Part shown: positions 47,835-61,457 of the stretch, piece after piece
How positions within the stretch are numbered: the first letter of the stretch is position 1
Layout of the letters: each line of letters begins with the position of its first letter
NCBI GenBank assembly: GCA_001466705.2
Contig: LATX02000112.1
Coordinates: forward strand, 930,001 to 994,000
Reading direction: 5' to 3'
Source: Moniliophthora roreri
Taxonomy: Eukaryota > Basidiomycota > Agaricomycetes > Agaricales > Marasmiaceae
DNA: 64,000 nt
The notes under the pieces: model-generated
Database searches by the model: none
Seen by the model: the letters and a program-made list of their open reading frames with translations, nothing else
Told to the model about the DNA's origin: nothing
Made by a program: the position numbers and the translations under genes

Positions 47835-49561
47835 ATCCCATCAATATAGCTCTCAGCTGAGCCCCAACATATCTGAGACTTGTGCTACTACCTTGCTGAA
47901 GCACTATCAAATCCTGAATCTATTGAATCCTTCAGGGGCAGGATAGCTCAGCAGTATGAGGCAAGAAGTGCTTGTGAGACTAATTTACTGGTATGTGGGT
48001 CACTTAAGATGTAAGGTATGCTTCTGGTCATATCATATAGAACTCAATACATACATGATACATTCCACAAGAACTGTTGCAGGTCCTTGTAACAAGGCTC
48101 AGGTAATATATTGCTTTGTGACAGTTCTGCAGGGTTATAACCCATCATAATGGTTATGAGCACTTACAACCTGCTTTATGACCACAGTTCTGTCCTCTGT
48201 TATGACCTTTCATAACTGTTGTGAAGAGTTATAACCAGAGTTATATCTGTAGTCATAACCTTCATTCACAGTTATGAGAGGTTATAATACATGTTATATT
48301 CTTAAGGTATGGTTATGGGGCTTTATATATATAGTTACAATACTAACAGACTCATAAGTAATGTGTATCAGGTGTTGTTTCCCCTGCTAACCTGCTATAC
48401 CACTCTCCAGTTTTTGCTGATGGTCTATTGCTGGCAGTTAAGCTTGAAAGATAGTTCATTGTGAATATTCTGCAAAGTTGTTGTCAGAAGCATCTTTGTT
48501 GGTGCTGAACACCTGCTGTATTGTATTAACAGCTGATTTTGTCTGGAATGGTTCAAGGCAAATGCCCTGAATTAGTGAAAGCAGCATAGTCTACACACAT
48601 GAGGGGTGCTATGAGACATCTTGTCCAACACAGCACATTGTTTCAAGGCTCAACAATTCATATACTCCATCTAACTGTGAAGTGCAACAGCATCTTCAAA
48701 CACTTCATTGCAATTGCAGATTGACTACTGAAATCTAAAGATTCTTGTCCAATTTGATTCTGGCAAAAGTGCCAATGGTGGGATTTGCAATGCAGATTAA
48801 ATTGGCTTTGGTGTAGAATAGAGTGAGAAAAGGCTTCCTGCTTCCACTTCATCTTGAATGTCTGGAAGCTGGAGGTTGGAAAATAACATCAATGGGGCTC
48901 AATATCATAGGTAGTGGGCACTGCTGGAACAGCCCTTACTCCACCTGATTATCCAGATTCATTCTTTATCTGTTTTTCACTTGGGGGGATTTTTGGCCAT
49001 TATGGAATTTTCTCCCGTAAAAGTGAATGTGATCCATCATGACATACAAACATAAGTTCACCTGTGTTTCCCTTTTATGGCAACACTCTAAGTCTCTGCT
49101 CTACATACACTTCTATGTGATAATTCCTGCTATCTTTAGTAGCAAGTCTTGGTTCAAAATCCCTTGTTTTACTAAGCATTTTGATGAAAAGTTCCCATGT
49201 ACTCTCACTCTGTTCTGCTCTGCTTGGTTTACTAAGCAGACTACCAGGAATTCCCATGCACTCTGGCTTGCCCTGCTTTCATTTGCTTGGTTTACTAAGC
49301 ACTTGACCAGGAATTCCCACCTGCTTTTGCTTACCTTCACACTGCTCTGCCACAGTTAAAATGTAGAATCCATATCTATTATGGCCTAGGTTCTGATTAT
49401 TTCATATGCCTGGCAAAACATGTTGTTTCTTGCTCTGCCTGTTAATAGAAAGATAGTGGGTGCTGCTAGTATGGCCCCTACCCCAATTATTTCAGTGTTC
49501 TTGGGCTTTTTTTTTCTCTAACAAGACCTCTTTGATACAGAAAATAAATAGAATTAAAAAA
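47835..49561. repeat. 1,727-bp direct repeat, second copy
   Basis: Second copy of 46107-47833 (offset 1728). See that entry for the likely assembly origin. Confidence 0.75.
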
Positions 49562-49689
49562 AATTGATAACTGTAAAATGCACATTATGTTCAGTTTCAT
49601 GGGAAGATTTTCCATCATCACACTTGGCTCAATTTTTCTTTGTTTTGTAATATCATATAATTGGAGTAGGGGCCATTAATATGGCAAAC

Positions 49690-52600
49690 TTAGAAAAGAC
49701 CCAATTTTATTTGTTTTATGTTACTTTTGAATCAGAGCACTTTAATATGACACAAGATAATGGGTAATAAGGACTAGAGTGAGCCCAGTCTGCTAGTCAT
49801 TGCCTTAGAGAAGCTATGGTGCATTGGAAAGTACAAAGAGCTATATGATATGCTATACAGAGGTGTCTAAGCTGTACTTTCTGACTTATCTATGTATCAG
49901 ATCCAAAGTGGATTACTTCCAAAACCTATAGGGAACCTAACTATGGCCCAATGAATGCATTGGCTAGTTAACCAAGCTCTCAAAGTGCTATCAATAGGAT
50001 TTTATTTTTACTTCAACTTTTAATGACATCTGCAAAGTGTGATAATTTGTCTAAGATAAGACTAGTGGAAAACTACCCAAAAAGATAACCTCCAAAAGTC
50101 TAACTCAGTTTGTTGTGCAAGTGTGGATCGACATGATCAGAGTTACCACACTTAGAATGCCAACAAAACTCTTAGCTAGGTTGATTCTCTCTTATTGAAG
50201 TGTTCTACTTCAAAGTGTTCACCTCCAGAGGAGTATATATGGTTTTAAAATGTTTTATATCACAAACACACACACAAAACACAAAGAACACAGTGCACAA
50301 AGCACAAACACAAGAGCTACAGTCCTATACAAAGACTCGATAGCTGATATAGTCTGACCCTATGGAGTTCAAGACTTCTTCAAGATAACTACAGCACACA
50401 GTGTACTGGAAAAGGTCCTAGACCAATTTCTACAAAGAGTTCAGCGCAGGCACACCCCTTGCTAAGACTCTAAGTGTGTCACAACCTGATACACACACAG
50501 GCCACACTCCAAGTGCCCAAGGCTCCTTCTTGGTGTAAAGTTTCTCTTAGAAAAGTGCTATAACGCACTCAAGATGTTACTCTTATCTCTTATGACACAA
50601 GTTCGTTATCAGATTTCTATCTCTCTGGAGTCACTCAGGACCAATCTCCAGAGCCTGTAGTGAGGAAGCAAAACTGGAATGGCACACAAATTTATACACC
50701 AAACAAACTCATCATGTATTCACAATCAGAGGGGGCAGAGTTACTTGAGTATGTACAAATATCTAGCTGTCCTTATATACAGTCCATGGAATATATCTAC
50801 TGAAAAATATAAATAATGTCTGATAATTCAGAAAACAATAAATGAGTGACTGAGATGCTAAAAGAGGGAATATTTGGATGTCATGGAGTCTGGCCACTAG
50901 GGTATCCAACCATATCTGTGCAGGTATCTATGTTTCCAGATGTTCTGGACTCTATAATTTGTACTTTCTCTTTTCTAAGTCAGGTATCTACAAGCAGATA
51001 GTTTTATCCATTCCATTTCTTACAGCATTTCCCTTTCCAGCATCCACATGTCAGCAGAGACCTAGATGCCAAAGTTTCCAAGGTCGGAACATGCTGTTAC
51101 TGTTCCTATCCCCTTTGACAATGCACTCTTGGTCTTAGTTAGAACTTCTTATGCCTTAGATATTCTTCATATGTCTTGTTGTGTCTGTCTATTAAGTTCC
51201 TCTAGTCCCACAAAAGTAGTCTTCTAGCTTTCTAGGTTACTTTGTATTTAGTTATGTTATTTTGTATGGTTTTGCCACTGTTGAACTCTTTATTAAGAGA
51301 TTGTCTGCTTTGACTTTGATCTATACATTGACTTCAGAGGATGATTGTTCTTTGATCATTCCTGTTCTAAGTTGTCTTTCTGTTTTGATGTCTCTTTTAA
51401 GTACCTTTATACTGTTTGACTGCTTGTCGCTAATATGTCAAACCTAGAAAAGACCCACTTTTATTCATTTTACACTATTTCTGAACCAGAACACTTTAAT
51501 ATGACATGAGATAACAGGTAATAAGGACTAGAGTGAGCCCAGTCTGCTAGTCATTGCCTTAGAGAAGCTATGGTGCATTGGAAAGTACAAAGAGCTATAT
51601 GATATGCTATACAGAGGTGTCTAAGCTGTACTTTCTGACTTATCTATGTATCAGATCCAAAGTGGATTACTNTTTTATATCACAAACACACACACAAAAC
51701 ACAAAGAACACAGTGCACAAAGCACAAACACAAGAGCTACAGTCCCATACAAAGACTCAATAGCTGATATAGTCTGACCCTACAGAGTTCAAGACTTCTT
51801 TAAGATGACTACAGCACACAGCATACTGGAAAAGGTCCTAGACCAATTACTTGCACAGCAATGTCAACAACTAACTCAACTATGACATAGTCAAGCTAGC
51901 TGCAAGGTTCAAGTTTGAGTTTGTACAGATGAAGTCTGTAGTTCAGAGGGTTCAAGGTCTCATTGCTAGTACAAGGTTTATTGCAAACCAGGTCAAGCTG
52001 AAGAGCTTAGACCCAGCTTTGGATGCTTTATGTACAAATCTGTAACTAGGATTTGTAATGAGAATGGAAGGTTATAGAAAGAAAGAGAACAACACATGAC
52101 AATGAAAGGAAAAGGGTAGAATGAAGTAGAACATCATGAATAATGCAGAGAACATTGAAGAATACAGAGGAACAATTTGTAATTGAAATGGAAGTCTGTA
52201 GAACACAAAGGAAGAAAGTTAGTAATACATGTCCAATTGTCAGTGTGTGTTTGTAACAGGCACACTCTTTGCTAAGACTCTAAGTGTGTCACAACCTGAT
52301 ACCCAACACAGGCCACACTCCAAGTGCCCAAGGCTCCTTCTTGGTGTAAAGTGTCTTCTAGAAAAGTGCCAAGTGCACTAAAGATGTTGCTCTTTGTCTC
52401 TTATGATGCAAGTTCATTATCAGATCTCTATCTCTCTGGAGTCACTCAGGACCAATCTCTAGAGCCTGAAGTAAGGAAGCAAAACTGGAATAGCATACAA
52501 AATTATACACCAAACAAACTCTTCATGTATTCACAATCAGAGGGAGCAGAGTTACTTGAGTATGTACAAATATCTAGCTGTCCTTATATACAGTCTAAGG

Positions 52601-55600
52601 AATATAGCTACAGAAAATTATAAATATTGTCCAATAATTCAGGAAATGACAAATGAGTGACTAAGATACTAAAAGAGGGATTATTCGGATGTCATGGAGT
52701 CTGGCCACTAGGGTATCCGACCATATCCACGCAGGTATCTACGCCTCCAGGTGTTCTAGACTCTATAATTTGTATTTTCTCTTTTCTAAGTTGGGTATCT
52801 ATGAGCGGATGGCTGTATCTGTCCCATCTTTTGACAGCATTTCTCTTTTCTAGTATCTGCACATTGGCAGTGGCCTAGATGCCAAATTTTCCAAGGTCGG
52901 AACATGCTGTTATTGTTCTGATCTCCTTTGACAATGCATGCTTGGTCTTATTTAGAATTTCTTGCGCATTAGATATTCTTCATATGTCTCATTGTATCTG
53001 TCTGTAGGTAGTGGATGTCCTTCAGAAGTGATTTCTGTCTTTCCAAGCAGGCTTTGTACCTAGTTTGCTCATTGCATATTGTTTAGCTGCTGGTGAATTC
53101 TTTATTAAGAGATCGCCTGCTTTGACTCTGATCCCTATATTGACTTTGGAGGAGGATCGTTCTATGATCATTCCTGTTCTAAGTCATCTTTCTGTTTTGA
53201 TGTCTCCTCTAAGTACCTCTGTACTGTTTGACTGCAGCTTGCACTTTGCAGATGTCATAGAAAAGTAAAGTAGAAGTTAAAATCCCATTGATAGCACTTT
53301 TGAGAGCTTGGTTAACTAGCCAATGCGTTCATTGGGCCATAGTTAGATTCCCTACAGGTTTCAGGAGTGATCTGCTTTGGATCTGATACTTAGATAGGTT
53401 AGAAAGTACAGCTTAGACACCTCTGTATAGCATATCATATAGCTCTTTGTACTTTCTAAGGTACCACTGCTTCTCTAAGGCAATGACTAGCAGACTGGGC
53501 TCACTCTAGTCCTTATTACCTGTTATCTCATGTCATATTAAAGTGTTCTGGTTCAGAAATAGTGTAAAATGAATAAAAGTGGGTCTTTTCTAGGTTTGAC
53601 ATATTAGCGACAAGCAGTCAAACAGTATAAAGGTACTTAAAAGAGACATCAAAACAGAAAGACAACTTAGAACAGGAATGATCAAAGAACAATCATCCTC
53701 TGAAGTCAATGTATAGATCAAAGTCAAAGCAGACAATCTCTTAATAAAGAGTTCAACAGTGGCAAAACCATACAAAATAACATAACTAAATACAAAGTAA
53801 CCTAGAAAGCTAGAAGACTACTTTTGTGGGACTAGAGGAACTTAATAGACAGACACAACAAGACATATGAAGAATATCTAAGGCATAAGAAGTTCTAACT
53901 AAGACCAAGAGTGCATTGTCAAAGGGGATAGGAACAGTAACAGCATGTTCCGACCTTGGAAACTTTGGCATCTAGGTCTCTGCTGACATGTGGATGCTGG
54001 AAAGGGAAATGCTGTAAGAAATGGAATGGATAAAACTATCTGCTTGTAGATACCTGACTTAGAAAAGAGAAAGTACAAATTATAGAGTCCAGAACATCTG
54101 GAAACATAGATACCTGCACAGATATGGTTGGATACCCTAGTGGCCAGACTCCATGACATCCAAATATTCCCTCTTTTAGCATCTCAGTCACTCATTTATT
54201 GTTTTCTGAATTATCAGACATTATTTATATTTTTCAGTAGATATATTCCATGGACTGTATATAAGGACAGCTAGATATTTGTACATACTCAAGTACCACT
54301 GCTTCTCTAAGGCAATGACTAGCAGACTGGGCTCACTCTAGTCCTTATTACCTGTTATCTCATGTCATATTAAAGTGTTCTGGTTCAGAAATAGTGTAAA
54401 ATGAATAAAAGTGGGTCTTTTCTAGGTTTGACATATTAGCGACAAGCAGTCAAACAGTATAAAGGTACTTAAAAGAGACATCAAAACAGAAAGACAACTT
54501 AGAACAGGAATGATCAAAGAACAATCATCCTCTGAAGTCAATGTATAGATCAAAGTCAAAGCAGACAATCTCTTAATAAAGAGTTCAACAGTGGCAAAAC
54601 CATACAAAATAACATAACTAAATACAAAGTAACCTAGAAAGCTAGAAGACTACTTTTGTGGGACTAGAGGAACTTAATAGACAGACACAACAAGACATAT
54701 GAAGAATATCTAAGGCATAAGAAGTTCTAACTAAGACCAAGAGTGCATTGTCAAAGGGGATAGGAACAGTAACAGCATGTTCCGACCTTGGAAACTTTGG
54801 CATCTAGGTCTCTGCTGACATGTGGATGCTGGAAAGGGAAATGCTGTAAGAAATGGAATGGATAAAACTATCTGCTTGTAGATACCTGACTTAGAAAAGA
54901 GAAAGTACAAATTATAGAGTCCAGAACATCTGGAAACATAGATACCTGCACAGATATGGTTGGATACCCTAGTGGCCAGACTCCATGACATCCAAATATT
55001 CCCTCTTTTAGCATCTCAGTCACTCATTTATTGTTTTCTGAATTATCAGACATTATTTATATTTTTCAGTAGATATATTCCTTGGACTGTATATAAGGAC
55101 AGCTAGATATTTGTACATACTCAAGTAACTCTGCTCCCTCTGATTGTGAATACATGAAGAGTTTGTTTGGTGTATAATTTTGTATGCTATTCCAGTTTTG
55201 CTTCCTTACTTCAGGCTCTAGAGATTGGTCCTGAGTGACTCCAGAGAGATAGAGATCTGATAATGAACTTGCATCATAAGAGACAAAGAGCAACATCTTT
55301 AGTGCACTTGGCACTTTTCTAGAAGACACTTTACACCAAGAAGGAGCCTTGGGCACTTGGAGTGTGGCCTGTGTTGGGTATCAGGTTGTGACACACTTAG
55401 AGTCTTAGCAAAGAGTGTGCCTGTTACAAACACACACTGACAATTGGACATGTATTACTAACTTTCTTCCTTTGTGTTCTACAGACTTCCATTTCAATTA
55501 CAAATTGTTCCTCTGTATTCTTCAATGTTCTCTGCATTATTCATGATGTTCTACTTCATTCTACCCTTTTCCTTTCATTGTCATGTGTTGTTCTCTTTCT

Positions 55601-56220
55601 TTCTATAACCTTCCATTCTCATTACAAATCCTAGTTACAGATTTGTACATAAAGCATCCAAAGCTGGGTCTAAGCTCTTCAGCTTGACCTGGTTTGCAAT
55701 AAACCTTGTACTAGCAATGAGACCTTGAACCCTCTGAACTACAGACTTCATCTGTACAAACTCAAACTTGAACCTTGCAGCTAGCTTGACTATGTCATAG
55801 TTGAGTTAGTTGTTGACATTGCTGTGCAAGTAATTGGTCTAGGACCTTTTCCAGTATGCTGTGTGCTGTAGTCATCTTAAAGAAGTCTTGAACTCTGTAG
55901 GGTCAGACTATATCAGCTATTGAGTCTTTGTATGGGACTGTAGCTCTTGTGTTTGTGCTTTGTGCACTGTGTTCTTGTGTGTGTATTTGTGTGTTTGGAT
56001 ATAAACCATATAAAAACCCCCCTATACTCCTTTGGAGGTGAACACTACAAAGTAGAACACTCTGATAAGAGAGAATCAACCTAGCTAAGAGTTTTGTTGG
56101 CATTCTAAGTGTGGCAACTCTGATCATGTCAATCCACACTTGCACAACAACTTGAGATAGAACTTTTGAAGGTTATCTTTTGGGTAGTTTTCCACTAGTC
56201 TTATCTTAGACAAATTACTG
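49690..56220. repeat. Retroelement-like modules in an inverted arrangement
   Basis: The segment order is largely mirrored. The block at 51673-53230 reappears inverted at about 54400-56010, and 49740-50440 reappears inverted in two pieces (53230-53540 and 55840-56220). One module (about 51870-52045) keeps a 50-60-residue open frame (FKFEFVQMKSVVQRV...) that might be a remnant of a Gag-like protein; I cannot identify it. Contains the single N at 51672, so order and orientation need independent support. Confidence 0.55.
53461..54292. repeat. 832-bp tandem duplication
   Basis: 53461-54292 is repeated immediately after (offset 832; for example the minus-strand frames at 53590 and 54422, and 53899 and 54731, are identical). 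The join lies at CTCAAG/TACCACTG near 54292. Real tandem duplication or assembly error cannot be separated here. Confidence 0.65.
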
Positions 56221-56509
56221 ATGCCATTGATGTGCCTAATTTTGGCCTAGACATGAAATTGTGCACTTTTTGCATTAAAAACTAGAAAAAGAGCCCAGAG
56301 TACATATAATATTCACATGACTTGATAACCCAGGAACTCTAATATGGTGTCTAAGATTTAAGTGCTGAGTCTAATAAGTCTAATAATTGACACTGTAACA
56401 CAATCTAGATGAGGTTAGTAGACTATACTAGCCCTCTACATTACAGTAAAGCATCACAGTGAGAGTCCTTGGTCAATAAAACAGGCCAGAAACCACTAAG
56501 TCTGAATAC

Positions 56510-57783
56510 AAAGGAATAGATATCAGCAGGATCCACAGTCTAAGTGCACTAGATTGTTCACTTTGTGATCATGTTGCATGATAATGCATCAATAGACTTA
56601 ACATTTAACTATCAGAACTATAGTACACAGCTGGAATTTGTTCCTATGTGAAGCTTCAAAGACACTTGGGCAGATACAATGGCCTATCCAGATGTATGCA
56701 GGATGGAAGGAGATTGAATATGATGGGTGTCTAGACTATGACATCCACCAATCTAATGGTAGAAGGCAGCTACGTGGAAGTAAACCAGCAGAAAGGGAGA
56801 CATACTCATGTACAAAACTGGTCCAGACCCAGTGGCTATGTGGAAGTAGCTATGCAGAAGGATTGTTTGACCCAGCAATGCTCCATGCAGGGTCCCAAAC
56901 ACATTAAATTGACTGTTTGGTCACCAAATATACCCAACATAGTTAATTGCTACATGAAATTGGACTTTTAGGCATGAACACATACAATTTATACTCTAAA
57001 CTAGATCACACTTGTTTATCTCTTATTTTGTTATTTCCAATTATCGTTTTGTATATAAAGAGCTGTACTTGTAGATGCAGGCTCAAGCACTGACTGGTAC
57101 TTGCACCCTATAGCCCTGCACAGCATCGATTCAGACCTCTGTGTAGCCTCTTAGACCAAGTCCCTACACACTTGCCAGTCAGTTGCTTCTAGTTGAGCCA
57201 AGATTTATATATATATATCTTGCCTCACTGTTACAATCTTTTATAACCAAACAATAAACCACTTGTGTTTAAAACCTATACTTTGTGACCCTTGAGTGCA
57301 ATACTTGAGTCGTCCTAACTAACACACAGTACTAGAGTCTTTAGACTCTACAATCTAAGCCAGTCAATTGAAAGTATAAAGGGTTCTGTCCTCTTTTCAC
57401 CTCAAATTACACTTGAGATAGACTCAGTCTCCTAGTAGACTTATACAGTGCTTTATCACTCATAGAAGCCTCTATTGTGGGTTTTGGTGTGTGTTGTGTG
57501 TGTGTGTGGGTTTAGTAGCAGCTCTTAGTTGCAGAAGCCCTTTTTAGAGAGCATTTTAGAGTGAAGATAGCATGTAGCAGTTCTTCATAGAAGGCAGAGT
57601 TTCTGCCACTTCACCATCAACAATATCTGTCAATGCTGCCAACACCCCAACTACACCCATCAGTAACACCAGTACTCAGACACCATCTGAAAGAAGGTAT
57701 GTCTTTCATAGCTCATCTTATAACATAGATTCTTACATCTTCAAGCCTAGGCCCAACAAGTCAAATCCTACATCATGTATAAT
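56510..57783. repeat. 1,274-bp direct repeat, first copy
   Basis: Appears identical to 57785-59058, joined at a single N (57784); same likely assembly artefact as at 47834. It contains the LTR-like sequence described separately and, downstream of it, a short frame rich in Thr/Ser/Asn (TPTTPISNTSTQTPSERR). Confidence 0.75.
56914..57328 (+). mobile_element. Possible solo LTR or LTR fragment
   Basis: About 415 bp beginning TGTTTGG and ending AACACACA, with a TATATAAAGAGC promoter-like box near 57053 and AATAAA near 57249, the order expected in an LTR (U3-TATA-R-polyA-U5). No primer-binding site or target duplication was established. The second copy (58189-58603) belongs to the direct repeat at 57785-59058. 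Confidence 0.35.
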
Positions 57784-57784
57784 N

Positions 57785-59058
57785 AAAGGAATAGATATCA
57801 GCAGGATCCACAGTCTAAGTGCACTAGATTGTTCACTTTGTGATCATGTTGCATGATAATGCATCAATAGACTTAACATTTAACTATCAGAACTATAGTA
57901 CACAGCTGGAATTTGTTCCTATGTGAAGCTTCAAAGACACTTGGGCAGATACAATGGCCTATCCAGATGTATGCAGGATGGAAGGAGATTGAATATGATG
58001 GGTGTCTAGACTATGACATCCACCAATCTAATGGTAGAAGGCAGCTACGTGGAAGTAAACCAGCAGAAAGGGAGACATACTCATGTACAAAACTGGTCCA
58101 GACCCAGTGGCTATGTGGAAGTAGCTATGCAGAAGGATTGTTTGACCCAGCAATGCTCCATGCAGGGTCCCAAACACATTAAATTGACTGTTTGGTCACC
58201 AAATATACCCAACATAGTTAATTGCTACATGAAATTGGACTTTTAGGCATGAACACATACAATTTATACTCTAAACTAGATCACACTTGTTTATCTCTTA
58301 TTTTGTTATTTCCAATTATCGTTTTGTATATAAAGAGCTGTACTTGTAGATGCAGGCTCAAGCACTGACTGGTACTTGCACCCTATAGCCCTGCACAGCA
58401 TCGATTCAGACCTCTGTGTAGCCTCTTAGACCAAGTCCCTACACACTTGCCAGTCAGTTGCTTCTAGTTGAGCCAAGATTTATATATATATATCTTGCCT
58501 CACTGTTACAATCTTTTATAACCAAACAATAAACCACTTGTGTTTAAAACCTATACTTTGTGACCCTTGAGTGCAATACTTGAGTCGTCCTAACTAACAC
58601 ACAGTACTAGAGTCTTTAGACTCTACAATCTAAGCCAGTCAATTGAAAGTATAAAGGGTTCTGTCCTCTTTTCACCTCAAATTACACTTGAGATAGACTC
58701 AGTCTCCTAGTAGACTTATACAGTGCTTTATCACTCATAGAAGCCTCTATTGTGGGTTTTGGTGTGTGTTGTGTGTGTGTGTGGGTTTAGTAGCAGCTCT
58801 TAGTTGCAGAAGCCCTTTTTAGAGAGCATTTTAGAGTGAAGATAGCATGTAGCAGTTCTTCATAGAAGGCAGAGTTTCTGCCACTTCACCATCAACAATA
58901 TCTGTCAATGCTGCCAACACCCCAACTACACCCATCAGTAACACCAGTACTCAGACACCATCTGAAAGAAGGTATGTCTTTCATAGCTCATCTTATAACA
59001 TAGATTCTTACATCTTCAAGCCTAGGCCCAACAAGTCAAATCCTACATCATGTATAAT
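57785..59058. repeat. 1,274-bp direct repeat, second copy
   Basis: Second copy of 56510-57783 (offset 1275), continuing without a gap into 59059 onwards. Confidence 0.75.
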
Positions 59059-59650
59059 CAAACTCACCCTATTGTCAGTGCCCTCATATGTCCATATAAG
59101 GTCTGCCTCCATCATTCACTCTTCTATCTCATTTACTAATGATACTGTCTTAGGTTCTTCAATCACCAGTGTTGCTCTCCATGACATATGGTTCAGTAAG
59201 TTTGCTCTTATGGATTTTTTTTCTAGTAATATATTTACTTGTTCTTGCCTTTAAATACCCATCCACTATGAATATGGAGGTTGTAGCAGGGGATTCCAGG
59301 GCTGTACAGATATCATTGTTGCTAGTAATACTTTACCCTGTATATATGTATGTACTTGGAGTCAATATATGATTCTTTTGCCTGTTCATTTGGATTGGAT
59401 TGAAGCAAGGCTGCATCTAGGACTAGTAATACATTGTAGAACACATATAACACAATATAATGCCCATAACACAATGTAACACCTACAACTCACTGCAATC
59501 CCTGCAATGTGCCACCTTGTGTTGCTGACCTTACAACACCATGTAGCCTCATTATGATGGGCATAATAATTATATGCCATTGTATAAGGTATGTATTGTG
59601 TTACATACCATCCTATCAGTGTTGTAACCTGTTGTCAGTTTTTGTGATGT

Positions 59651-61457
59651 ACGACTAGGTGTAATCAGTATCAACATGACAGAGGCCAGATATAGAGAAC
59701 TCACCGAAACAGACCTGTCCTCGTCTCATCTGATCCAATATACCACAATACTCGAACACGAAGAGCCTGAAGTAGTTTAGAATCCTGGAAGGAAGTGCCC
59801 CGAAGCGAGCTGTCTAGGGCGAGCAAGGCTTGATGTATGGTTATTTTCAAATCGGAGCACTGGGGTCAAGACGAGGCGGTAAGTGTTGGCTTTCATACTG
59901 GAGAATAGGAAAGTCCGGATCATCATGAGTGATGTGTAACTGTGGACCATAGAACTCGAGAAAATGTCGATGAGGCGGAGGAAGAATTGAGGTCAGCGTT
60001 CAGTTTTACTATTTCCGAGCTTCCCAAGTGAATGTCAGCTCAGCTCATATATTGCAGCGGGTGCGGAATGAGCAGCAATATACAAAATGTGTACATGCCC
60101 TGTCGTACCATAAATTGAGGTAGAAAAAAGTAGAGTATGGCATACTCGTAGGTCCTGCGGTTTTCCGACGTCACCGCATCTTCAGGACGTCATCATCCTG
60201 CTCGGGCCATCCTCGTTCGCCCTCGTTGGGCACCTGAAGTATCGACACATGGCAAGACAAGGACATCGTCCTACGGCATTTCGCTGAAGACTGTCAGCTG
60301 GTACAATTGTACGGTATTCGTTCTTGAACGCAACGTGTATTGGGACCCTCCAGTTGCGCTCTGGTGAACCCGGTAAGCCTTTCGGTATCTAATTGGTGTC
60401 AGTGGTGCGTGTTTTCAGATAGGTAAACTGCTCAGACCTGATGCCACGAACACGGACATCGCCTTTACATGGATATCACCATTCTAATCCTTCATTGTGT
60501 ATCAATATAGCGCGTACAGTTCGGTCGCTCTTGCAATTTCTTGCAACCGCCGATAGGAAGACTGAGTTTATACACTTATGTCCAGTCCAATAGCGACTGC
60601 TCTCGACCTCATCCCGACCCTCACCCCGACACAGAGTACCCTACATAGAGTACCGGTATCCGCTTAAATGACATCCCGAACAAAGCCGCAGTGCCAATTG
60701 CAAATTGCATCGGAAAATCTGGATGGTTTATGCATCCGCTGCTCCATATCGTCCAAAGTTGGCACTCTCGTCCACTCAATGATGGCTTCATATCCATAGA
60801 AATGTATCGCTTGTATTAGGTAGTCGAGAGCTATCAAGGGAGACACGAATGATTGAGTTGACTGAGACTAGCCGAGGGTACTGGCGGTCTGAATACTGTG
60901 AATAAGACATTTATCAGTGACTTTGCGAAAGGTTGAGGTCTGGGGCCCACCGAGCCATTTCGTATACTGTTACTCGAACTGTGCAGTGAAAAATCGATGA
61001 TCGTGTCTTCCAACTTCAAGAACTAGAGGCAGAAAGAGGTGGTGGTCAGAAGGCCGGAAAGAGACGCGCAGCCGCGAGGCTTTTTCTCAAACCACCATCT
61101 CGATTCCTGACACCCACTTCGCAATTTTCGAACGAAATTCGGAATCAACAACTCATTGGCTTCGAGTACGTTCACAATTTCCTGGAGGATAGAAGGTTAC
61201 AGTGAGAGGAGGAGGAAAGCACACGAGTCGAGCGTTGGACAAGTGGTCGGAATCCCGTCATCTTCAAGCCCCTTGAACGACAAAGATCTTCCGATGGACC
61301 ACCACTACACCCCTGAACTGACACTTGGCCCTTTGAAAATTAACAGGGAAGAACTGTCACGGGAGGAACCCAAACCTGCTGTCCCAACGGCAGCCTTGGA
61401 GAGCATGAGAGGTGATCATGATTGTAAACAGAGGCCAAGGATTTCTCTTAGCCTATC
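59651..61457. other. Intergenic, normal CpG, 1.8 kb
   Basis: CpG frequency returns to the genomic level. No recognised gene; open frames at 60664-60846 (-), 60834-61019 (-) and 61156-61461 (+) have no recognisable domain and could be exons of an unknown gene or noise. Confidence 0.35.

Larger units (their letters stand above)
42430..59650. repeat. CpG-depleted AT-rich repeat compartment (17 kb)
   Basis: Composition changes abruptly at both ends. In 43441-44340 (900 nt) I counted no CpG at all, against 16 CpG in 39961-40260 and 12 in 59641-59940 (300 nt each). No intact gene; open frames are short and without domains. Content: TTATAATG/GTTGTAATG degenerate repeats at the edges (42.54-42.76, 43.18-43.44, 59.44-59.64 kb), a SINE-like copy, decayed retroelement-like modules, and three single-N joins (47834, 51672, 57784). 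The pattern fits transposon DNA that has lost CpG through methylation-linked or RIP-like mutation. Confidence 0.8.

Noticed and set aside
46228..49340. Pairs of identical short frames as a repeated gene family
   Set aside because: They come from a perfect direct duplication joined at an N, have no domains and lie in CpG-depleted repeat DNA.
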